From Gentiana macrophylla (taxonomy: Eukaryota > Streptophyta > Magnoliopsida > Gentianales > Gentianaceae), in the NCBI GenBank assembly GCA_026214975.1, contig CM047805.1, forward strand, positions 110,789,845 to 110,853,844: a stretch of 64,000 nucleotides of DNA. The letters are read 5' to 3'. A program made the position numbers and the translations under genes. The notes under the pieces were generated by a model. That model did no database searches. It had not been told where the DNA came from and was given only the letters and a program-made list of their open reading frames with translations. Positions 47,767 through 60,000 of this stretch are shown one piece after another (positions within the stretch are counted from its first letter, which is position 1; each line of letters opens with the position of its first letter).

Positions 47767-47772
47767 CACGTG
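47767..47772. promoter_or_regulatory. G-box CACGTG upstream of ISA3
   Basis: CACGTG in the context ACCACGTGTCG, about 245 bp upstream of the ISA3 start codon, with a second ACACGTCG core near 47788. G-box/ACGT cores bind bZIP and bHLH factors and are common in light- and ABA-responsive promoters. Function here is inference. Confidence 0.4.
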
Positions 47773-47977
47773 TCGATTCCTACGCTTACACGTCGCCGTT
47801 CACATGGCAGACACCAGTTTCCATTTCCAGTTTCCAAAGCATGCTTCCTCGCCAAAAAAATAGCAAAACCAATCACACTAACCCTTCAGCTGCCTCTGCT
47901 CCTCAACTCAAAACTACTTCCCCTCCTTTTTCTATAATTCTACTATTCAATCCGTTCCTTCTGATCCTCATTGATAG

Positions 47978-48022
47978 ATGCTGCTGCTGCTGCTGCTGCA
48001 TATTCTGATTCTATGTCGATGA
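47978..48022 (+). CDS. uORF with a Leu run, overlapping the ISA3 start
   Basis: ATG followed by six CTG codons and then HILILCR and TGA, 14 codons. Its last codons overlap the ISA3 start codon (48013) in another frame, so ribosomes starting here could not simply reinitiate at the main ATG. It may instead lie upstream of the real transcription start, or its ATG may be the true start if an indel is present. Confidence 0.3.
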   Translation: MLLLLLLHILILCR

Positions 48023-51000
48023 TTTTCCACTGCTGTTCTCCGCTCACTTCCAGCGGTTATTTTGTCCCTAGTACTTGCTGCTGTCCACCATGTTCTGGCA
48101 GTAACTCATACGCCATTGCCGCTGGGTAATGACCTGATTATTAACTTCTTTTTCTTCTATATTCATTCACATTTCCGTTTGTAATTCCTTTTTTTTTTTG
48201 TTTTTAAAAGTAGCTTGAAGTCATATAATCAGATAGCATCAGGAGGAATTTCTTCTGCTCCGAAATTCGGTATAGATTTGCGTTTCAAACAAGGAATGCA
48301 AAAAAAGGTTTGCGTTCTCGGAGGTGGACAACAGAGCCTACTTGAAGTACGTGGATATCGGCTTTTTTGGCGTTTTACTTTTTTTTTTTTTATGTTTACT
48401 GAATAGCAATTTGGATCTTTTGTTGCTGAGTACTGTTGATTTGAGTTCAGGAAGTGGCTCCTTCAGTGGTCGAAGATGTTCCTTCACTTAATGTCTCACC
48501 AGGACAGGCTCATCCTCTAGGCGTATCACAACTCGAAAACGGTCTTAATTTTGCCGTATTTTCTCAGCATGCAACTGCCGTTACACTTTGTTTGTTACTT
48601 CCAAAACCAGAGAGGTTTTTTCTGATTCTGTTCCCGTTATTGCGATTATATGAATAATTTTTATGTTTAAATTGTTCATTTCTTGAATTTTGTGTAGTTA
48701 CTTCTACTTAAAAGTGCGTATGGATCAATGTAGGCATTAATTTGCGTCCATAGTTATAATCATCGCTAGATCTTTTTGATTTCTGGGGGTCAAGACTTCA
48801 ATTGCTTGATATTTATGTGTTATATAGGGGAAATATTGGTGCACTTGATAGAGAGAGGATTGAGTTAAATCTGGATCCTCAAGTGAATCGAACTGGAGAC
48901 ATATGGCACATATGTGTTGAGGTAGTCCTGCTATTTCTAGTCTCAGGCTGTATCTATTATTTGTTGCGGACACGTTTAAATAGATTAGCAAGTATGGTTC
49001 TGCTGGTACTTGATTGCATTGGATTCTAATTGTTTCACTTTTAATAATCTACTAAATCTGTCATGAGCAAATCATTGCTTAACCTGTTTCCTTGTGGCAT
49101 TGTTACTTATTAGTTTGCTGATCTCCAGAATAAGAAGGATAATTTTTCATCAGTGTTGCATCTCGGTCCTTTCAAAACATACGTACGTCACAATAGCAGG
49201 AGTATTGATCTTGACCCCTTTCCATTGTCAAAGCATTGGTTCAGTTTTTTCATGCGAGGGATATGAATATATTAGCTTAGTGCTCCAATGCCTGTCACAA
49301 ATGCTGCGGACATTGTTTTGTTTTTTCGCATACTGGACAAACCGGGTTGTCTACTAGATGTTGACTGACATATATCAGTTTTTAAATGTTGGTAATGGTG
49401 GATTTCTGCTGGTGGACCGTAGAGTAAGAGTTTTATTCAGTAGTGAGACAGCAGAACGGCCTTGCCAGATTTTCCAGTTTATTTATCATTGCTTAAAGAT
49501 AGTGTGCTTGGTATTCTAACATAAATCAAATGAATGTGATATGGTAAGATCTCCTCCTGGTATGAAAATATAGGATAGTAGTCCATGCAAGAGTTATCTT
49601 TAGGAAGCAACTATAAGTATTTATTCCTGAAAGTATTGTTTACAATCAACTGGATAGATTATTTCACTCTCCTCGCACTGATTTTAAATCTTGAGATCTT
49701 ACAATCTTACCTTCCTCACTCTCTTGAGGAGATGAAAATTATGCTGAATTCTTGGACTGTTCTCAATGAATAAGTTAATTTATTCCTTGATAGCTCATGT
49801 ACTTAGATCTATTAACATATCAAGCTTGTGCTTTTCTTCTTTCTGCTCTCCTTGTGGGAAAAGAAAGGAAATATCTTTATTTATTGTGATGATTGATAGA
49901 AGATTTAATTACCGTTTGGATGTCTAGGATCTTCCTCACAGCAATGTTTTATATGGTTACCGTGTTGATGGTCCTAAAGAATGGCATCAAGGCCATAGGT
50001 ATGATCAGAGCATTATTTTAATCGATCCCTATGCCAAGCTAATTGAAGGCCGTCGAAATTTCGGAGATGTGAGTTGTAGAACTTCTCCATTTTTTGGCAC
50101 CTATGATTTTGATTCCCTGCCATTCAACTGGGGCGACAATTACAAGCTTCCGAACATACCTGAGGTATAGCATGGTTAGTTTCATGAATACGTTATTTTG
50201 TTGTGTATTAGTCATGAAGCATCATCTACTTTTTTACAGTGTAAATATGACTGTATACTGTATGTATCATTACCTTATAGTACACTGGTTGGTGCAGAAA
50301 GACCTTGTCATATATGAAATGAATGTCCGTGCATTTACAGCTGATGAATCTAGTGGACTAGATCCTGACATAAGTGGAAGCTATTTGGGCGTGATTGAAA
50401 AGGTACTTCTAAAATTGAAATTTACTAAAATAACATGTAGGTATTTTATTCTTGTTGGCTTTATCCCCCTCAACCTTGGGTTCTCGTTTTCCCCGGTTTT
50501 GTTTGTGACATCATCCTCAGTCAACAGTTGATTGTGTAGATGGTCTATATCTACCACAATATTACAAATGATCATCATTTTTATTTACAGAAGCTTAATA
50601 TATGTCATTTTTGTGGTGGTTTATATTATTGAGTCAGATGAATAATGAGAACATTTGCTGGATAGTTGTTAGGATAGATTGGTTTATTTGAACTGAGCTC
50701 TATTTGAATAGATCTCTATTCTCAATAACTCTATAATTTGTAATCCTGCATCATTGATTATCTATGCAATACTATTATTTCATTTCTTGTATATGGTATC
50801 AGAGCAATTCGACTAGAGTCATTTTCGTGTCCTGAGCAATCTTTCAAGAAATTCCTCTGGGTGGGGGTTCGTTAATCTATGGCCCCTCTTCTTTCACATT
50901 TCTTTTTGTTGATAATTATAAGCTATTTCTAATATTCAAAATAGATTCCTATTGTTGTCATTATCCTATCCGGCAGTAAAATGCAGACTTGAGACTAGTT

Positions 51001-54000
51001 GATGTCGGAAAGATCTCAATTCCAGCATTTGTTGGATAACAGCAGCAATTTATTGAGATTGTGGAACTGGAAAATCCGTTTTGGTATGCTTCCAGTTAAA
51101 GCATTCTGAGACAAATCTAAATCTATGGCTTCCAAGCTTGAACAAGAAGATAAAGAAGCAAGAATTTCTGGTTTGCCCACAAAACAGGATCAACAATGAA
51201 CATTTTACGATTTCAGATGGGATTATTCCAGACAGGTTGGGGAAACATGGCGCAGCAGTGCAAGCCAATATGAGTTTGTGATGTTATGAGTTCCCACGAT
51301 TAATTGCAAACCAATCCCAAGTCCATTTTATTACCACGGAATTGCGGAGGCCTGTTGAGTCAGATGGATAATGACGACATTTGTTGGATAGTCGTTAGGA
51401 TATATTTCTTTGTTTAGATGGAGTTCTATTTGATTAGTTCTCTATTCTTAATAACTTTATAAATTGTAATCCTGCGTCATTGATTATCTATGCAATGCTA
51501 TAATTTCAAATCTCTTACACTAATTACCATTCTGTTCAATAGGTGTTTATAGTGTTTACTGTCAGCCTGTCTGAGTGATTGCGTTTTCCGTGACCTTTAT
51601 GCTTTGAAGGATATGTAAGGACGTTTTGATTTTGATTTTGGTTGTTGGAGGTTCTAACTAACTTTTGGCTTGAAGATACCCCATCTTCTAGATCTTGGAA
51701 TAAACGCGGTGGAGTTGCTGCCTGTCTTTGAGTTTGATGAAATGGAATTCCAAAGACATTCTAATCCTCGAGACCACATGGTAAACTTCAAATCATGGAT
51801 TCCTTATCTGTCTTCCCATATATTACTTGCTTTTAATTTTCCTGTGAATTTGAGCTTGAATATACATAGGAGGATGTTATTTCTTGCAAACAAGTCTGCC
51901 AGTTTCAGTACTACTTATCCCTCAGAATCTTAGTTTTCACCGACTTTTTCCTCGCTTCTCTCACGATTTCAACTTTTACCTTCAGAGAGATATGTAATCT
52001 AAGTAATTCCATATGAGATTTCATAGCTGGATTTAGCCCTGCGTAAAATGTAGTAATAATTTTTTGCAGATATAGCTAGGGATAATGTTAAGTAATCCTA
52101 GCCAGTTTGTTTCTCTCAGTTGAGCCCCTAGTCAAATATTTAATGTATGGATTATGGCCTTAGAACATCAAAACTTTGCATGTTTCTACTTGCATTGTGA
52201 GGCATTCTTATTTTTCCCTTTCTTTTCCTCAAACACCTTTTTGTTCCTCTAGCTATATCCACTTTTTGATAACGACTTCAATTTGACTTATGCATGTTGC
52301 TTTGAAAAACTAATCAAAAGCTAATTATTCGAGACCTTTCGTCTTTCTAGATCAATACATGGGGGTACTCAACAATCAATTTCTTTGCTCCCATGACTCG
52401 GTATGCAAGTGCTGGCGGAGGCCCTTACAAAGCATCTTGCGAATTTAAAGAGATGGTTAAAGCCTTACATGGTGCTGGAATCGAGGTGTGCTTATATTTA
52501 CAATTTAGTAAAGATTATTAGGTTCTGTCACTGTTTAACCAGCAAGCTGAAGTTGCTCTTAACCTCAAAAGAAAGACGGGTATAGGAATGAACATCGTTT
52601 ACCTCATCTATCTTGCTTTTGAAAGGTCATTCTGGATGTTGTTTACAACCACACAAATGAAGCTGACGATAAAACCCCTATACCACCTCATTTTCGTGGA
52701 ATCGATAACAAGGTGATTATTTTATCCTCTATGATAAGGTATTTAGGAATTTCTGAATCTGGAATTTTATGTTCTGGGCCGTTGCTAAATCATGAGATGC
52801 ATAGCTAAGTTTCAGATTGATCAACATTTATGAAATATATTATTGTTGCTATATCTACAGGACATGACTCATAACTTTGCTAAACCAACGAGAAATGGCT
52901 CATAACTTCTAGATTTTTTATTATCAAGTATGTTGTGCAATGGCTCTGCATCATAAGCATCATTTGTTTACATCTTGCATCTTTTCCATTGGAGAAAACT
53001 TTGGTGACTTTTAGGCAATCTGAGGCCGCTACTCATGAGATCTAAAAGATACTGCTGCACTAAACTAAACCATTACTGTTGGTCTGGCAAGGTTTCATAT
53101 CTTTAGGCATAATGGTTGTGGCCTTATTGTATAGTATGATGGAATGATTCCATGAATTAAATTGCTTCTACAGCTTACATTGCAAAAAAACCAACTACTG
53201 GTCACATGAACTTAAAATCTACAACGGATGTATGCAGATCCGGTTAAGCCTCTGTAATCAGTGGGTAGAACTTTATCATAAAATATGAAAGGTTTTTGCA
53301 TATAATCATGATTCTGACTTCAGAAAAAGAGAATAACCTTGATGGTTTACATTTTGGAGCTCATTGAAAATGAGTTTGACTCATTTACACCACCACCCCC
53401 CCCTCTGGAATTGCGAACTTCAAAAAGCCAAAGTGAACACCTAAAAAGTTCTTGTATCATGCTTCTCCTCTTTTCCTGGAATTAGTGTGATTGTTACTGT
53501 TAGTGTTGTTACTACCCCCACGCCTACTTCTACTCCCACTCCTACTTCTACTACTACTCTTATGCTGCTTCTTCTATTGCTACTAGTAATATTATTCTTG
53601 TTATTGCTATTGATACTGATAATGTTATTTGACATCGTCTTGTTCACGATTTCATTTTCTTTAATAAGCTGTTCATTAGTTTGCAAAATTCGCATATATT
53701 GCATGATTGACTTCTCCCTTACATGGATCACATACATTTGCAATGTCTAAATCAGAGGTCATAAAACCTAGGATCCTTATCCTGCTTTCAGACTTATATG
53801 CCACGCCTGCTATAAGCTATTCATTTAACCAGACACCTGTGGACGGTGAAGCTTGTTTGCATAAGAAGTATTGTTTCGACTCTTCACGTTCTTAGAGGTA
53901 CTATTGTTATCTAAGATTAACTTTTCCTGCTGATTTAATTTCAGGTCTATTATATGATGGACTTCGATAACAATGGCCAGTATTTGAACTTCTCTGGATG

Positions 54001-57000
54001 TGGTATTTCCTGATTTCCCTTTTAAGTTTGGCTTTGAGAAATCGTGTAAAGAGTGAAGATTTTGTGTTTATCTTGAGCCAGCACCACTGACCAAATCCTA
54101 GTGTAGCATCACTGCATATTTTATGCTCTTATCATCCTGCCGAGGTCAGGAACTCATAGATACGAGTAGTTAATTCTGTACACTTAGAGTATAAATAGCG
54201 GAGAATAGGTTGTAAAAGACATGACCTGATTTGTGATCAATAAAATTCTCCTTCCCTCTATTTGCTCTGTCTCTCCCCGTCCCTGTTCCCTTCTCTTCTG
54301 AAACCCTAGCTCCGGTGACCTAGGGGCCTAACAGCCGACTGATAGGTCAGCAATGACAATTTTGGAAAAAAAAAGTCTTAGTAATTAGGGCAACATCTGA
54401 ATCCTACATGTTTAGTTCCGGCTCCACATTTCAGGTTGGAATTTGAAATTCTTAAATTGGGCAAATTTCACCATTTTCTGTACGGCCCAGTAAGAAAAAA
54501 AATTGCAATACATTTACGCAACTGGTCTCATGCACTGAGTTTGAGAATCATGGTTTTTTTTTTTTTTTTGTTCATTAAGGAGAAAGTTTTGGTAGGCAGT
54601 CAAAGTATTTCAAAGAAAAAGTAAAAGAAGAAAGAGCAGAGTTTGTTTCCCCTCTGATGCATATTAGATTTTTTTTTTGCCTCCTGATTTTATATTTTGG
54701 GAGAATGGATATTCAAAAAGAAAACAGTTCTTGTTTAATAAGTACCCATTGAATTTATACTACTAAGTCTCTTGTCATCTTTTGCAATGTCATGGTCATG
54801 TCCAGGAAACACATTGAACTGTAACCAGCCTGTGGTGATGGAGCTTATACTTGACAGTTTAAGACATTGGTACTCTCTTGTTTTTTATTTTCTTGTAACA
54901 CTCTGTTCATAGTTTTCAATACCATAATTTGCTCATGGTTTTGTAACTCATGCTTCCCATAATCTTTCTTCAAGATGACTGTAAGGAAAGGGGATAATCT
55001 TCTCAAGAAACAGTACACTTAGTTTTTGACTTTCTTTGCATGTTCGAATAGATTTCTTACAGATATTACTGTTCGAATATTGATTTCCAGTATGTTTGTT
55101 TCCTGTAAATAAAGGATGTCTACATTGTTGTTCCCTCTCTATACATTGAGTTCTATGATTTTATGGTCTTGTTTACTTTTTAAACAAACAACCTTATGTG
55201 AGTTTCATGTGATTTTACCAACTGAAGGGTCAAGGAGTATCACATTGATGGTTTTCGCTTTGACCTAGCTAGTGTTCTTTGTCGAGGGACGGATGGTTCT
55301 CCACTCAATGCTCCACCACTTGTTAGGGTAAGTTGTGAACTTTAGCTTGCTGCATCAGTGTGACAGACTATCAATTCAGGATCTTGTAGAATAGTGGCAG
55401 TTCTTTTGTTATTTGCTTCCTTTTTTTTTAAAGAAGATATTTCAATGAAAATAAAAGGGCTTACAATGGCTTGTTTGCTTGTTTGTTGCCCTCTTTCTTT
55501 TAAATTTTTTTTGGTATCATTTTATGGAAATTTATAACCAGGTGGTTTAATTTGCAAATTTTTCCACACCTTGAGATGTAGAGTTAGAACAGTATTGATT
55601 GCAGGAAAATGAGAATCTAAGCTGTAGATCTCCATGAATGTTTGGGGTTAAATGGGGATTTGAATTGATTTGCATTATTTGTACACAAATTATGCATCCC
55701 TCTAGGCATGAGAGGAGCTTTCCTGACGTAAAAATGGTGAAATTTTCTTAAAATCTGTATTAGAATTACAGCAGCTGTCCATTACTTGATGAATAAATCC
55801 GAAGAAGAAGCTGATGATCCAAGACTTTTCTCTCCATTGGTATTTTGTAGTGAAGTAGCCGCAGTTGTGAGATTGCTCTCCTTTAATTTCATGCTATAAA
55901 TTTGATAATTGATCGTGTAAATGATGAGTCCAAAAGTTCATGATTTTTCATGCAACTATGCACATCAAAATGTTAAACAATCAAGGCCAACTACAAAAAA
56001 GAAAAGAAAAAAAAGCTTTTTTCCCACCTATGAATGTGGATCAAATTTCAAAGTCCCAGTCCCAAAATAACGAAGCAAATTAAATAATGCTAATATCAAT
56101 AACATTACTATACTCTATGGTGGTTACAATTTAGGATGATTATGCATTGCGAAGAATAGAGAAGGCTAGTGCTTTTACAGTTTACTACAAGTCACAACCC
56201 AAGAAAGGCACTTTGATCAAGATGCATGCTGTCATTATTACTGTGACTTCCGATACTTAATTCCTAATTACGAGATTTCTCGGTAGTAGTGATAAAGCTT
56301 GCAAATCCGTGTAAGTGAATTTCATGAAATAGACTTTCATAAATGTACCAGGTCCATTTGGCAGGAGTCATAGAATTATTTGGAATGCAGGGTTGGTCAC
56401 TTCAGTTGGTTGCAATGAGGAACCTGTTCAATTCAGTTTCCATTTTAACTATTTTAACGAGTCTTTGGCTTCCAGCGCATTGCAGGCAATTGCTAAAGAT
56501 GATATTCTATCGAGGTGCAAAATCATTGCTGAGCCTTGGGATTGTGGTGGTCTTTATCTTGTTGGAAGGTTTCGAATTGGGACAGGTAATTCACGGAAAT
56601 TAAGGTAGATGGGATTAGAGAAGATGCCTGATAATTCATGATTACACACAGGATCTATAGAAAATTTTCCTTTTACCTGCAGTGAAATCGAAAATGCTTT
56701 CGAAGATAAATTTTTTCTCTTTTTTATATTTTGCTAAGTGTTCTTGTCGAGCTATCCCCCTCCAGGTATTCTTGTTCGTATGCATTTGCATATGACTAAA
56801 AAATATAGTCATAATAGTGTCCTGGAAATCATAAAAATAGCAAATCTACAGACTGTCAAAGGTGGGAGCTGCACCATCATTTCTCTTGCATTTTGAGTAT
56901 GTTTAGGCTTTGAATGTTTACACTGCAAAGTGCAATATTGTATAACAGAAGAATTCTGTCTCTTTCTTTTTTCCCTGGCGCACCATCCCATGCCTTCCTC

Positions 57001-60000
57001 CTTCAAAGTTGCCCAAACTACCAAGTTCATGTGTTGTCTATCCCAAGTGTTTGTTTCTCCTCACTATCAATGTTTACTTTGGCAGATGGGCTGAGTGGAA
57101 TGGGAAGTACCGTGATGATGTAAGAAGATTTATTAAGGTAATATTGTGATTGATTATGTTGAAATCTTAAAGGACAAGGCAACATCAGAATTTTGATTTT
57201 ATGTGCATCAACAGAGTATGTTGGAATAACTAATGATGTATGATCTGCAAGAGGAGGGTTTCTAGGAACTCTAGAATGTAAGGCAGAGAAGTTTTAGCCC
57301 TTTTCGTATCATACTGTATTTGGTTACTAGTGGTTTCATTTCTTAACATGATATTTCAGCGTAAAAAAAAAAGAATGAGGAAATTACTTTTCAGTTTAAA
57401 TTGTGAGTTTACGGCTTTAGCTTATATAATGTTTTGCCACCCTTTCAACTTACACTCCGTTCTTGTTCCTTTGCCTATCTAATTGGGTTAGTTAAATGAG
57501 TAGGTAACATTTAATATTGCATCTGGCTCTATTTGTCTCCCTCCCCTCAAGTGTTCTACTCATATTTTTTTGCATTAAAATTTCAGGGTGATGCTGGAAC
57601 CAAAAGTAGCTTTGCGACTCGGTTAGCTGGTTCTTCTGACCTTTACAGAGTAAGTCTCTCGTGCTCCTGAAATGTTGCCTTGGATGAGTTGCAAGTGTTT
57701 GACTTTGATCCCCTTTCGTCTTTTTCCTGCTTGCTTAATGATTTGAAACAGTTGGTAGGAAAGAAATGCAATATTTGCTGTGAATGGTGTCTTAGTATTT
57801 TGGCATCTCTTAGTAAAAGAGTTTACAAAGGTCTTGAGGGTATAGTGTGATGAGTCAAACGTCTGAAATTGGCTTTTAAAGATTGTAAAAAAGTATACTT
57901 CTCAAGGGGATATAGAGTACACCTGTTAACATTGGACTAGCAAAGGTATATTGACCAGTCTCTCTCTCTCTCTCCTCCCCCTTTCCCCTACCTTTTACAT
58001 CAGCAAAATTTAATAAAATAGAAAAAAATTGTACATCAAGCAACATTATATAGCAAACTCAACACATCAAAACACATCAGGCTCGAGGGTAACAAAAAAC
58101 AGGACTCAGTACCAAACTTCTCTACAATGTTCAACCAGTGTTTTGGGGTATAAGGTAATTTACCCTTATTTTCAACCTTCTTCACAAACAAAAATTCCAT
58201 GTTTGTTGTTGGTTTTCCTTCCTAATTTTTACAGTTCTTAAGAAGATTGCCTTGTTACCAATAGACACCATGCCACTGATTAAAAGAAATCATCAACTGT
58301 GTGCTACAGAAATAAACTCTCGATGCTTTCTTTAATATTTGCCCTGTAGACTTTCTGAATCAAGGTAGTAATGCAAGTAACAAGATTTCTAAAAGATTCA
58401 CAGCATCATATTACATGTTTGTGATAATGCTCCATAACAGTGGGGTGGCAGTGGGGCCTTCCACTTCTACACCTGCTCTTAATTTTCCATGAACTTGAGG
58501 TTTAACCTTTTACCATCATATGTTGATAACAGTGGGCTAATGGTGTTAAAAGAAAATTAGTGGCCAAAGCAAAAGCACCCCCTTCTCTCTCTCCCCCGAC
58601 CTACAAGAGTGTCACTTTCTTACTTTTTGCACATTAAGAAAGTTAATAAATGTGTTGTCTTTTGTTATTGTATGGACTTCTATTTTCTGTATTTAATGTT
58701 TTTTAGAATGTGAAAGGATTATGAATACTAAATAAAGTAGTTGATTAAGGGTATATTTGAAAAAAGTGTAATAAATGATGTATTGTATTCTAAAAGGAAA
58801 AAATTCTTTGGGACAAAATTTTTTCTTCCAAAAAGCGACTTTTTAAGGGACGGAGGGGGTATTGAATCTATCTTGTATAAAAAAAATCCTTTATATTTAG
58901 TTGAAGCCTCAAAGGTGGGAAATTCTCATTTACTTGGTACCCATCAAATATTTCTATCACTTACAACACCATTGTAATCTATTGTTCAAGTGCATGTTCT
59001 TACTCATTTCTTGTTGTGCAGGTAAATAAGCGAAAGCCTTATCACAGTATCAATTTTGTGATCGCTCATGATGGGTTTACTCTGTATGACCTAGTGGCTT
59101 ACAATATAAAGGTAATTTTCAAGTTTTAGTTGTTTTATTTTTTGTGAGGACGATTGGAATCAACGTTTATATGGTTGCAGCATAATGATGCGAACGGTGA
59201 AGGTGGTAATGATGGGAGCAATGACAATTTTAGCTGGAATTGTGGAGCTGAAGGTAACGTTCTCCATATGCTCTCTCTCCTATTTGTCCTTTATTTGGTC
59301 AGAATCTGTTGCCATCTGTAGCTAACTCTGAGCGATATCTTCTTTCCCTTTTGACAAATCACCATGGACTGTGAGAGTTTTTTTGAGACTAAATACATGC
59401 TTGCCTTTCTTGCGCCTCTGTTCTTTTTCCTTTGGTGGTATCAAACTACACGTTTACACAGTGCAGTCTAAATCCCTACAATTACATGGTTGGCCATTTC
59501 CCAAACATCCTTTGGTGTTACGGAGTGGAAGATTGGACTATGAATGTTTTTACACAGTTCCAGCAAGAAAAATGGTAATCATTTAGATGACATAATTCCT
59601 CCAATATATCTTGCGACCAGACTCTAGGCTATCAACCTTCTAATCTGATCCAATTGGATGTTTTAACTTGCTTTTCGCCTGCCTTGAGATCCCAAATTCA
59701 TTGTATTTTTGCTTATTTTATTGCATCTTGTGTACAAAGCTAAGATTTTCAATGGTTGGTATTTGCAACCTTGACAGTTGCATATTTCAGCATGACTTAG
59801 AAGTAACTAATCATTAAGCAACTTTTCAATGCTCATGCCGTATTTGTAGTGTATATATAGAAAATAAGTGGCTTCCCTTATGAACAGGAGAAACTGCAGA
59901 TCCCAATATAAAGGCTCTGCGCTCCCGTCAAATGAAAAACTTTCACTTGGCCCTGATGACATCCCAGGTTATCCTTCTCCTTGATAACATAACCATATTA

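Noticed and set aside
51050..51281. 72- and 66-codon frames inside the TRIM
   Set aside because: They overlap on opposite strands, have no retroelement domain, and TRIMs are non-coding.
53441..53750. Frames of 87-100 codons rich in Thr/Leu or Val/Gly on the two strands
   Set aside because: They come from a (TAC/TTC)-type simple repeat inside ISA3 intron 9.
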